A stretch of 64,000 bases of DNA from Opisthocomus hoazin. Taxonomy: Eukaryota > Chordata > Aves > Opisthocomiformes > Opisthocomidae. The notes under the pieces are model-generated. The model searched no databases. It saw only the letters and a program-made list of their open reading frames with translations, and was not told the origin of the DNA. Below are positions 26,901-35,000 of this stretch, in pieces (position 1 is the first letter of the stretch; each line of letters begins with the position of its first letter). The position numbers were made by a program, and so were the translations under genes. The DNA is taken from positions 132,630,465-132,694,464 of the forward strand of contig NC_134414.1 of assembly GCF_030867145.1 (NCBI RefSeq), in the 5' to 3' direction.

Positions 26901-29900
26901 GAGCTTCCTTACAAGTTTTTCACAGTATAATACAGGAAAAAAGCATCCCACATTCAGACGTCAAGTGTCATCTCAAGAGGAATTCTGTTGATCTACTTCA
27001 TCTGTAGAGTAAAAACGCCATTTAGAACTTCCACTTTGTGGAAATTGTTTCAAGAAGCAATAATTAGTTGACAAACATATGAACTGCTTGAGATTAACAT
27101 GGTCATTCTAAGTAAAATTTATCACTACTTTCAAAATATATTTCAAAGTTCCTAAATACTTACTTCTTCAGGTGTAATTACTCCAGTTTCTTTAAACTTG
27201 GACTCCTGCAATAAAGAAAGTTTAGAAGTTTTGAGAACTGCTGGCCAAAGAGCCCCACTTCACTGGTAAGACAAACATCTGCTCTGTTTTTGTCTTGAAA
27301 CTAGCTCTGTCCACAGAGATCTGCAAATCAGCTCGGAGGCAACCTCTGCCAGTGCTGATAGGCAGCTTACTTCCATATCCTACAATGTGAGGCTCAGCAA
27401 TATGACTCGTTGTAGAACATAGGGTATTATGAAAAAAAGATCACATATACAAAGTAATAATTTTGCTACAGCCAATTACACCAATAATGAAGAAAAGATC
27501 CCTGGCACTCAGTATTAAATTTGCCAGTAAGAGAGAGAAAACCAGCCACCAGGATCAGCGATTCTCACAGTCAGGCCTTTGGGACTGTTCCAAGCACTGA
27601 ACAGCACTGCAATGCATCAATAGCAGGCTTTGCAGTTCAGAAAAGTCATGAAATGAACGACCAAAGTGACTTTTCTTTGTGGTAGGAACAGTTATGTAGA
27701 AACACCTAGTTATTAGCTTCTTTTTTATACTAAATCCTGTGCCTTCATTATGCATCCCACAGAAACAGTTTAGATCTTCTCATATTGTCATGTTTTTTTA
27801 TGGACAAAAAAAATAGATGGCAAGCGGCAACATGATTTAGTTCTGCATGAAGAAATGAAGTCTTTTTAATTAAAGATGACATTTATGAAGTTTAAGGATA
27901 TGACATTTTTTAACATATTCAAATCTAAAGTAAGCGTATTTTGTTTCAGACTTCTGTTTGTTTTTTTTCTTTAGAAAAGTCTCAAGCACCAAGGAAACTT
28001 ACTGTTCCCCAGCACTAGAGCTATCTAAGAATGTCTTCTGAAAAAGAATACAATTTCAACCATGGCATAGCTCACTTTTCAACTTTTTGCATTATCAATT
28101 ACTGAATAACTTCTTGCCCTAAAGAACTCATGACTTTCTTCTACCAAGACTAAAAGCAGCAACTGAGAAAAACCTCGCTTTTGGTTACAACTTCACCTTA
28201 TTCAGTCATTAGGAAATCATTAAAGAAAACCAGCCACTGCTTAACTTGGTTATTCTTGATGCTTTACCCTGATACAGGCAATCATCTGTGCTATGTAAAA
28301 GTAAATGAGCACACCTTCTTCATGCGATACCGATTACTTCCCTTCTCCCTCATTTCTAAAGAAGTGGCATTTAAGAACAAGATGAAAATTAGCAAAACAG
28401 CAGTTGTACAAACACCGTAACATCACTACATGCTAGTTAACAGAAATCAAAGAAACGCAAACAACCTTAATTTAGAAATTTGGATTGCTGCAAAACTGAG
28501 AATTGTTGACAACACATTATGCAAAACCATGGTGGAGATAACTTACTATTTAACCTCAAAATGAACTATAAGCAGCAGGCAACATGAACCAACTTGTGTT
28601 TCTGGAACTACAGAAGAAAAATATGTAAAATAGCCATCTTCTGTTCCCTGAGGGTAAATAGTTCACTTTTTCATTTCTGTACATTTCGTGGTACGAAAGC
28701 TAGAGACACAGGTCTAGCTTCTTTCTAAAGTTATCAAGCTGGAGTATTTCTTTCCATCTCTGGTAAAGGGAACATATACACATAATATTTCTAGGAGGTT
28801 CTACTCCTGCCAGTAGTGTACATCTGGGCACAATAACTCCTCCACTATCACACCAGCTGTGCCACAGCAACTGTACTATGGTGAACAAGTCACTTCATAT
28901 CTGTACGCTGCTGCATCACTGCAGCCCATATACATCACACTGGTGGGCAACGCCAGAAAGGTCCACTATCCAGGCGAGAGCATACTATGTACCACAGAGG
29001 GGGAAGTTCTACTAATAACCAAGTACCACTGTTCTCTGCCCAAAGTTCTAAGCAGCAGAGTACAAGGCATTTACAAGGTCACCCCATAAAAACACAGAGA
29101 GGTTGCTGTCATAAACAATTACATTAGAAGTATTTTTTTTAAAGCATGGAAAAACATGAAAATTCTGTAGTGAAAGAACTGCTGACAAGTTAAGCATTCA
29201 CACACAAAGTTGGGTTTTATATAAAAAGTATTTGTAAAAGGGAGGAATAAGACAGGATGCAGTCTAACAACTACAGAAGAACACTTAGAATTTGTTTCTA
29301 CCTAAACAAGCAGTAACAGGAATAACAGCTATGCTGCCCACCTTTACAGGCAGACTGTTACAACTCACTCCCAAGAACCAAACAGTCCATCTGTACTATC
29401 TGCAGTTACTTTAGCGCAGAGGCTTGTATTAATTATAGTAATGCTAATACAGAAATCAGCTATGCTACACAACTTTATACCTGCTCACATAATGAACATG
29501 GGATGAGTTTTTTCTTATGTCAGCCAAAGAAGCTGCACTCTTACCCCAAATAACCACTGCAACGCATTCCTGAAACTAGGCTTAAGCCTATCAGTAAAGT
29601 AGCACCCTTGGGTTCCCATTCCTTGTCACACAGCCAGTTAAAGTTTAGCCACTTTCACAGAAAACAGCAACAAGTAAGTTATTCCCTGAGCGGCAGGACC
29701 AGCAACACCCGGTGCTGGAAGGCCCGCACCTCCCAGGTGACCGCTCCCACCCGCGCCGGGATGCGAGCTCCAGCCCGGCCTTCCCGCACAGCGCGGAGCA
29801 GGACGCGGACCGGCGGCGTTACCACCGCCAGGCTACCCCAGCACAACCTCCCCGGGGGCGGGAGCGAGCGCCGCGCTCCCCGAGACCCTCCGCCCCCTGC

Positions 29901-30230
29901 GACGGAGCTCCTCGGGCCCGGACGACAGGCGAAGCCGAAGCCGCAGGGCGCGCGCCCGCCCGCCCCCCCCCCCCGTGAAGACGGAGCGACCCCCGGCGCG
30001 GCCGGGCGCCCCCTCACACCCCGGTGGGGCGGCGGGGGAATGCCCCGCGCTCCGCAGCCGCCCCTGCCGCCCTTAACGGCTCCAGGGCCTCAGGGAGCGC
30101 GCGCCCCCCCCCCCCCTCCCCCCCCGTCACCCCACCGGGCTCCCGCGCCGACCGGCACCTTGAGCACGGGGGTGAGGTACTCGGCCACCTCCAGGGCCTT
30201 CCCCTTCACCGTGTTGATGACGTTCTGCAT
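5855..30230 (-). CDS. ATG3: ATG3, autophagy E2-like conjugating enzyme, complete, 12 coding exons
   Basis: ATG3 accepts LC3/GABARAP from the E1 ATG7 as a thioester and transfers it to phosphatidylethanolamine on the growing phagophore. Seen here: joining the 12 exons gives 314 residues, the same length as human ATG3, with every splice phase matching. The N-terminus [18 protein letters not shown] is the known amphipathic, curvature-sensing helix. Residues about 90-190 form the acidic flexible region that in the family binds ATG7 and ATG12. Cys264 in the motif VHPCR is the catalytic cysteine, at the same number as in human. The C-terminus ends TRHFTM. The LETD motif at 166-169, reported as a caspase-8 site in human, is kept. 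The start codon lies in a CpG island shared with SLC35A5, head to head. The last intron is U12-type. Identification rests on remembered family sequence; I see no frameshift or lost key residue. Confidence 0.98.
5948..5956 (-). promoter_or_regulatory. ATG3: U12-type branch point of ATG3 intron 11
   Basis: On the minus strand the sequence reads TTCCTTAAC within TTTTCCTTAAC, the invariant U12 snRNA pairing element. The branch adenosine lies about 12-13 bases before the exon, inside the 10-16 base window typical of minor introns. Confidence 0.9.
6281..6556 (-). other. Orphan terminal-exon-like ORF within ATG3 intron 11
   Basis: A 91-codon frame starts exactly after a good U2-type acceptor (TTTTAATTTTTCAG) and ends with TAG. 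It reads [20 protein letters not shown] at the start and [12 protein letters not shown] at the end, with a serine/glutamate-rich middle. It is not ATG3 sequence. Spliced from exon 11 it would be out of frame, and it would also need a U12 acceptor, which it lacks. Joined to a phase-0 exon it is open throughout. I do not recognise the protein. No AATAAA follows closely. It could be the last exon of an unannotated transcript, a decayed exon, or chance. Confidence 0.35.
7608..7676 (-). CDS. ATG3: ATG3 coding exon 11, before a U12 donor
   Basis: Completes Arg265 and encodes residues 266-287 ([20 protein letters not shown], then VH), ending AT of Met288. The donor GTATCCTTTT is the exact U12-type (minor spliceosome) consensus. 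The split ATG codon is restored only if this donor is used. Confidence 0.97.
8456..8590 (-). mobile_element. CR1 LINE 3' fragment
   Basis: Reads like the reverse complement of a CR1 3' end: CACAGAATCACAGAATAG, then a GGTTGGAAGAGACC-like block and a TAGTCCAACCCTCC-like block, fading into diverged CR1 sequence. The 3' terminus faces left. It lies in ATG3 intron 10. Confidence 0.8.
12843..13255 (-). mobile_element. CR1 LINE 3' fragment, about 0.4 kb, well preserved
   Basis: Classic 5'-truncated avian CR1 in reverse orientation. It begins with degenerate GAATCATAG repeats and GGTTGGAAAAGACCTCTAAG, continues through the 3'UTR-like block, and ends in the segment encoding the end of ORF2 (CTGTTTAGTCTGGAGAAGAG in element orientation). 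It lies in ATG3 intron 10. The open frames seen across it are CR1 remnants, not host genes. Confidence 0.93.
13503..13520. repeat. T18 homopolymer in ATG3 intron 10
   Basis: A simple T run; it is A-rich on the ATG3 transcript. Confidence 0.95.
14307..14434 (-). CDS. ATG3: ATG3 coding exon 10, catalytic exon
   Basis: Encodes residues 223-264 and two bases of Arg265. It contains [15 protein letters not shown], and the last full codon is the catalytic Cys264. The acceptor is CCATATAG and the donor GTAAGTC. Confidence 0.98.
15102..15257 (-). CDS. ATG3: ATG3 coding exon 9
   Basis: Encodes residues 171-222, phase 0 at both ends. It begins [15 protein letters not shown], the ATG7-interacting flexible segment, and ends [11 protein letters not shown] in the E2 core. 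The acceptor is AACTAG and the donor GTATAG. Confidence 0.97.
15536..15634. repeat. Unassigned dispersed repeat, copy 1
   Basis: Starts TTTGAACCCAACAGACA and shares about three quarters of its bases over roughly 100 positions with a second copy 1.78 kb to the right in the same orientation. Sequence outside this block does not align between the copies. It lies in ATG3 intron 8. I cannot assign it to a repeat family. Confidence 0.6.
16012..16046 (-). CDS. ATG3: ATG3 coding exon 8 (35-bp mini-exon)
   Basis: Completes Glu159 and encodes residues 160-170 ([11 protein letters not shown]). At 35 bp it is small enough to depend on exon definition. It carries the LETD motif and part of the segment that binds ATG12 in the family. 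Acceptor TTCTTTTCAG, donor GTGAGT, ends in phase 0. Confidence 0.95.
16566..16647 (-). CDS. ATG3: ATG3 coding exon 7 (acidic flexible region)
   Basis: Encodes residues 132-158 ([20 protein letters not shown], then GEAADME) and one base of Glu159. This acidic stretch belongs to the unstructured region between the two halves of the E2 fold. It is the least conserved part relative to human, as expected for the family. The donor is GTATTTCC. Confidence 0.95.
17055..17185 (-). mobile_element. CR1 LINE 3' fragment, diverged
   Basis: Reverse-orientation CR1 end: CATAGAATCATAATATCCCA, then AAGTCCAACTCCCTGCTCC and AGAGTGTCATCCAG, typical of a different CR1 subfamily from the copy near 13 kb. It lies in ATG3 intron 6. 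Confidence 0.8.
17312..17411. repeat. Unassigned dispersed repeat, copy 2
   Basis: Second copy of the block that begins TTTGAACCCAACAGACA. Shared landmarks are GAAATTCAG, GGAGGTCT-like, CAGGTT and CAAATAA. It lies in ATG3 intron 6, about 130 bases right of the CR1 fragment. Confidence 0.6.
18627..18676 (-). CDS. ATG3: ATG3 coding exon 6
   Basis: Completes Gly115 and encodes residues 116-131 ([16 protein letters not shown]), ending in phase 0. This is the start of the less conserved flexible region. The donor is GTACTT. Confidence 0.95.
20707..20814 (-). CDS. ATG3: ATG3 coding exon 5
   Basis: Completes Val79 and encodes residues 80-114, including [16 protein letters not shown] and the acidic run [15 protein letters not shown], then one base of Gly115. 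The acceptor is TTTTTTGCAG; the donor GTATTC is sub-optimal. Confidence 0.97.
22583..22653 (-). CDS. ATG3: ATG3 coding exon 4
   Basis: Completes Trp55, encodes residues 56-78 ([18 protein letters not shown] then LVTKN) and ends one base into Val79. The acceptor is TTTTACAG and the donor GTAAGG. Confidence 0.97.
23842..23891 (-). CDS. ATG3: ATG3 coding exon 3
   Basis: Encodes residues 39-54 ([16 protein letters not shown]) and two bases of Trp55. The acceptor is AAACAG and the donor GTAAGTAAA. The HCPTWQW segment is a conserved signature of the folded core. Confidence 0.97.
27164..27205 (-). CDS. ATG3: ATG3 coding exon 2
   Basis: Encodes residues 25-38 ([14 protein letters not shown]), phase 0 at both ends, acceptor TTGCAG, donor GTAAGTA. 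Intron 1 upstream is about 3 kb. Confidence 0.97.
29963..30125 (-). repeat. G-run tracts in ATG3 intron 1 (C runs on the plus strand)
   Basis: Plus strand carries C12 at 29963-29974 and C13-T-C8 at 30104-30125. On the ATG3 pre-mRNA these become G8-A-G13 starting about 33 bases after the exon 1 donor, and G12. They are strong G-quadruplex candidates. Confidence 0.85.
30159..30230 (-). CDS. ATG3: ATG3 coding exon 1
   Basis: Encodes residues 1-24, the N-terminal amphipathic helix needed for membrane targeting. It starts with ATG inside the CpG island and ends in phase 0. The donor reads AAG|GTGCCGGT, a weak match after +2, and G-run sequence follows it on the transcript strand. Confidence 0.97.
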
Positions 30231-30336
30231 AATGCCGCCGCCGGGCCCCGCGACGAGGACGGCCGCCTCCCCCGCCCCTCGGCCAACAATCGCCCCGGCG
30301 GCGGCCGCCCCGGCAGCACCACCCCCCTCTGCTGCT

Positions 30337-30348
30337 GGTCACGTGACC
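30337..30348. promoter_or_regulatory. CLEAR-type E-box palindrome GGTCACGTGACC
   Basis: A perfect 12-base palindrome containing GTCACGTGAC, the consensus bound by TFEB/TFE3/MITF and by USF. It lies 107 bases upstream of the ATG3 start codon. Binding is inferred from the motif only. Confidence 0.75.
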
Positions 30349-30704
30349 CTGCCTCCGTCCCCGCCCTTCTCTCGGCTCTTCCCGCCCCCGCCCGCCCCAT
30401 GTCGCACACACGTGACGACACACCGGCGCGCCGCGTTGCGCCCAGCCCGGTGGCAATGCGCTTGCGCGGGAGCGGGCCCGGGCCAGCGGCGGCCAAGCGG
30501 CCCGCCTGCACCGCAGCTGCCCCGCCCCTCGGCCGCTGCGCGCCCAAGGCGGGGAGGTGCGGAGGGAGGAGAGGGGCGGGGTGGGAAGGCGATGACTCTT
30601 CGCGTGCATGCGCGCCCAGCCGTCCGTGGGAAGGTGCGGGGGAGGCTCACGTGGATGAGGGGGCGAGGGCGGGCGAGAACTGGGGTGGAGGCCGGTTCCC
30701 CGCG

Positions 30705-30714
30705 GTCACGTGGC
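30705..30714. promoter_or_regulatory. Second near-CLEAR E-box GTCACGTGGC
   Basis: One base from the CLEAR consensus, on the SLC35A5-proximal side. Plain CACGTG boxes at 30409-30414 and 30648-30653 complete a cluster of four in under 400 bases. Confidence 0.65.
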
Positions 30715-30969
30715 CGGGGCGACCAGGAGGGGCGGGGCCGATTGTCAAACAGAATGAGGGTGCGCGCGCGGCCGCGGAGGGCGGTGGCGCGGGGAGGGCA
30801 GCTAGGGGGCGCGCGCCCCCGCCCCGCCAGGTGAGGCCAGCGGGGCGGGAAGCTTCGTGCGGGCCGCTGGAGGGGCTGGGCTGGGCCGGGCCGGGCCGCG
30901 CTGCGCTGCGCTCCCGGCGGGAGGCCGGGGAGCCTGTGGGCGTGCAGCGGGGCTGAGGGGGACCGAGGT

Positions 30970-31171
30970 GTCGCGGCTTCCCGGGAGCCCGTCTACCCGG
31001 TGTGCTTGGCCACGGCGTCTGAGCGCCGGCTGCCGCCGTCTCGGAGCCCGGCTGACCCCGCGCCGCCGCCGCCCCGCTCCTAGCTGTAGCCGCGCGTCGA
31101 CCTGAGGCAGCGACGTGGCAGGCGGCGGTCGGCGAGGCCGGGGGCGAGAGCGCTCTCGCCACCGCCGCCAG
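30970..31171 (+). other. SLC35A5: Candidate non-coding first exon of SLC35A5
   Basis: The 5'UTR must come from the CpG island. The strongest donors there are CAG|GTGGGT at 31171/31172 and CAG|GTGAGG at 30830/30831; a third, ACGG|GTAGGG, ends at 31464. The start coordinate is only indicative. Intron 1 then runs to 31932. Confidence 0.4.
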
Positions 31172-31932
31172 GTGGGTGTTCGCCACGGGTCTCCCCGGGG
31201 CCTGGCCTGGATTGGAGGCGCTCTCCCTGCCGCCCCGGGCTCCTTCGGGGCGCTCGCGCTGAGTTGGAACGGCGCGAGCCACCGCGGCCGGTGACGGCTG
31301 TCGCGGCCGGTAACGGGCATCCCGCCCGCAGCCGGCCCGCGGGGGCCCCGCCTTCTCCCCCGGCACAGGGGCCGGTGCTGGCCGTCTGCTAGCCGGTGTG
31401 TCAGACCTGGGGGCCCGTTAACGGGCAGGCCAGATGATGGCAGCGGCGGAGGCGGAGCACACGGGTAGGGCTCGGGCTCTGCCGCCGCGTTCTTCCCCCG
31501 GGGCACTAGCTGGTGCTCGGTGTGCGCCAAGTCGTCTCTGCGATGTTGCTCTTGCTCCGCAGCTGTAAAACTTTTCCTTGCTGGAATTAGGAACGCTTTT
31601 AAAAATATTAAAGAAAAATACGCATGTGGTTTATTTCATCCTTTTAGCTAATCAGTATTCCATAGATGTGCTCTTCTGACAGAGTGGCCTCTTTGTGCCA
31701 CCTTCTGAGTCACTGTGTGTGCAGTGTTTATCCCCCTTTGCTTGCCCTCATAGCGTACCCTTCTCTCTTTTTTTTTTCAATTAAAAAATATAACTGTAGA
31801 GTGAGCTCATGGCTTGTGATGTAAGCGCTTTTGTCTAAAATAACACAAAGCAGTAAAACACACACATATCAGCTTGTTTAACCAGTTTCTGGAAGTCCCA
31901 TTTATAGCGTATTTTCATTTTGTCATCCAAAG

Positions 31933-32085
31933 GGCATTGACGCCAAGACAGCAAAATGAAGACCAAGTGCTGTAGTCGATTTGTGTTTTGCTCCAAGACA
32001 ACCATCTATACCTTTCTGCTTGGAGGAGTGTTTATTGCACTGGGCTCAAGTCGAATCCTCCTGATGAAGTATTCTGCCAATGAAG
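31933..32085 (+). CDS. SLC35A5: SLC35A5 exon 2 with start codon
   Basis: The acceptor (CATCCAAAG) is followed by 23 bases of 5'UTR, then ATG at 31956 and residues 1-43 ([16 protein letters not shown] at the start, MKYSANE at the end), plus one base of Asp44. It carries the first membrane segment. The donor G|GTGCTATC is weak at positions +4 to +6. Confidence 0.93.
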
Positions 32086-35000
32086 GTGCTATCGGGCAAT
32101 AAACATAATGTACCTCAAATAAGAAAGAGTTGATGTTTGGGGTAAAATGGATGCCTGAAAGCGTAATTCTCCGCTTGCAGGGTTGTTAGCATAAGCATTC
32201 TATTATGTAAATAGTGACATGTATTTCTGTACTCGATAATCTCGCAATAGTTACTGGTCTAACAAAGTGATAACCTGGGTTGCAAGGTGCGTGATCCATG
32301 TGGAGATTCACCCTGAAAAGATAAGGCAGTGAATTATTTTTATAGCTGATTTTTAAAGACTAAATTGTTACATAAGCGCTATTGATAGTACATGTCTTGA
32401 CTGAAATACTTGTCTTGCAACAGACTAAAGAGAAAAGTGGTATCATGGTGGGCGTGCTATAATTGGCTAGTATTACTGCTTCTCATTTTGCCAAGTATTA
32501 GCAAAATATGCAAATAAACATACAATTCTGGAAGAAGTTTTTTTCATCCTGGAAGCCATTTTTTGTGAGGGGAAAAAAATAACATATTGCTGTTTGGGGA
32601 AAACATTCACCTTTTAAAATTTTTCTAAAACAGTGGTGATTTTGAGTTCTTCCAAAAAGTTCTGCTCTAAACTGTTACCAAATGAGGAAAGATTTAAACC
32701 CAGAAAGGAGTCTGTTCAGGAAGATGTGGATCATAAAAATTGGAATATTTGTAATTAAAGTGTTGACATAGCCGTTTGCATTTATGGAAAGTGGCTAAAA
32801 TTCTGTCTGGAGGGGTTAAAATAGTTTCTTGCTCTAATCATGAATGCAGGAGACAGAATCTGATTGTATACTCTCTATGATTTGCTGAATCCTACAGATA
32901 ACAAATATGATTACCTTCCTACAACAGTAAACATATGTTCTGAAGTAGTAAAACTGGTCCTGTGTCTGGTATTGGCAGTATGGGTTAAGAAAAAAGGTAA
33001 GTACCTCTGTTTCGAATAACTAAAATGTGTTGACATTCTAGGATTTGCTGTACTTCAAATTTCCTTTTTTGTTTCCCTTTTTTTTTTTAAGTGATAGATT
33101 CACATGTAGTAGTAAGAAGTAGGTCCTGCGAGTTCACTGGAATTGTCTCTTCCATGCAGAATTGTAACTAAACTTTACTTTTATAGCTCTGCTTCATGCT
33201 GTAAATCCGCATGTTCTTGAGTTGTGTATGTGGTGGCTGAAATGGGGACAGGTAAGTTGAATTAGGAAGTGCAGTGAAGACAGAATCTAACATTTTCAGA
33301 ATTTTAACACAATGTCATGCTAGGAGTCACCTCACTGTGAAGTCATGACTGAACAGAAGCTTATAAATTGCATTAACTCAAGGACTGGCCTTTATGTTTT
33401 GTTGTGCTGACTGCTTTTGTTTAAAAGCACCACCACCTTCCACGGAAGAGGCTTTGTGTGTGTGTAGTGGCATTTGAGTCAGAAGCAACATATCAATGTT
33501 ATAATTCAAGGTGGCTGTGTTGTGAAGACAAATCTTGGGACCACTGTTCAGAAAAAGCAGTGTCAGGCATCACTAGCTACTTTTCTTTCATTGCAGGCTA
33601 TTGTTTTTTTTCTTTCTTAGCTTTTCTGTCCTGGTGTAAAAAGGATGAGGGGTTGACTTCATAGCATTTAAAAATGGTGGAGAACAGACGTTTCAATTGG
33701 AAGCGGGTGTCAGGCACTGGAGACTCATGTTAAATTGAACTGCTGGACTTGTCCACTTCTCCATGTAACAGTCATGGCTCTGGCAAGCTGATGAAATTTT
33801 TACCTCCACCATTTAGTACAGCCATACCAAAGACAGTAAATATATTCAGTCAGTGTCTGCTGTACTTCTGTCACCAACTCTAGAGTAGTCAAATGTTTAT
33901 CACAGTCTTCCTCCGAAAGTGTGTGTCCTGAATACCTACGTAAATATCATTCTTTGTGCCTTGTCATTTCTTTCTTCTGTTGTGTTCTCTTTTTACTCAG
34001 ATCGTGTGCCGTGTGCTACACATACTGAGTCCTGCTTTATTTTGTATTTCTGACATTACTGACTGCCCTTTGAGTGCTATATGAACAGATCCACTGTCTG
34101 TGACATTGCTTCAGTTCTAGATTTGATTGAAAATCATCAAAAAATTATACCCAGTAATGATGTTGCTTTTGTGTGGGGAGTCTCGGATGCTTTTTGTCCC
34201 TCAAAGAACGGTTGATGATTGAAATTTTGCTACCAGTGGACAAATACTCTGAAGGGCTAACAGATTCCTTGATGTTTCCTCTGCTGAAGCAAGGAGGTGA
34301 ATGCCTGTCGGCACAAGATTGCTGCTCTAGCTGTGTGTTCTGCCCTGGATCTGTCCTCTATATTGCCAGAGGGTCCAATGGTGTTCTGAAAACAGAACAG
34401 TGGTACCTATTCTGTTATAAAGGAATGGGCTTTTGATAATAAGAAAGATATCTTTGTTACTGATTTCTTTTCCTTTCAGAGGGTTGTTTGGATCATCCCT
34501 TTGAATGTTTTTCCTGGAAGATTTTTTGTAGTTCCATGAAATGGTCAATTCCTGCCTTTCTTTACTTTTTGGATAACTTGATTGTCTTCTACGTACTGTC
34601 CTACCTCCAGCCAGTAAGTATACATACACTGAATAAAGCATCCTCCAATGTCTTAGTGGTAGACAACATTGCTCTTAGACTATCTACAGTTGTAACACTG
34701 GCAAGGCAAGATTTGCAGGTAAAAGAATAGACTGTTACCTGACCAGCCAGATCTTCCCATTATCTTGCCCACTGGTCACTGTTTGTACAGCCCTCAGCAG
34801 AGGGGAGTCTCTGTGTGTTTTCTCCATGCAAAGTGATGTAGAAATAGGCTGAATTGTTTAGGTACTAGGCAGGTTTTCAATGCTTTCCCTCCTTTGGTGT
34901 CTTCAACTCTGTATTTCTCTTTCAATGCATTTTCTCATCTTGCTAGTATTTGAGCCGCAGTTTTCTGTGTGGCTTTTACCAGTTTATTAATGTGACTTCA

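Larger units (their letters stand above)
30231..31170. promoter_or_regulatory. Bidirectional ATG3-SLC35A5 core promoter region
   Basis: ATG3 transcribes left from here and SLC35A5 right; their start codons are 1.7 kb apart. The stretch holds four CACGTG E-boxes (30339, 30409, 30648, 30707), GC boxes, and NRF1-like GCGC(A/T)TGCGC near-matches at about 30457 and 30604. Transcription starts cannot be placed from sequence alone. Confidence 0.85.
29690..31540. promoter_or_regulatory. CpG island spanning the ATG3/SLC35A5 head-to-head promoter
   Basis: An abrupt switch from AT-rich sequence to very GC-rich, CpG-dense sequence, ending equally abruptly near 31,540. It contains ATG3 exon 1, several GC boxes (GGGGCGGGG types), no TATA box near either start, and candidate first-exon donors for SLC35A5. 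Long open frames on both strands here are artefacts of high GC content. Confidence 0.95.

Noticed and set aside
28859-29089. Plus-strand 76-codon frame in ATG3 intron 1
   Set aside because: No flanking splice sites, no recognisable family, and no similar frame nearby. Probably chance or an old repeat.
29608-31530. Long open frames on both strands (up to 408 codons)
   Set aside because: They lie in the CpG island, where high GC content removes stop codons. Their translations are Pro/Arg/Ala/Gly-rich, overlap one another, and contradict the real ATG3 exon 1.
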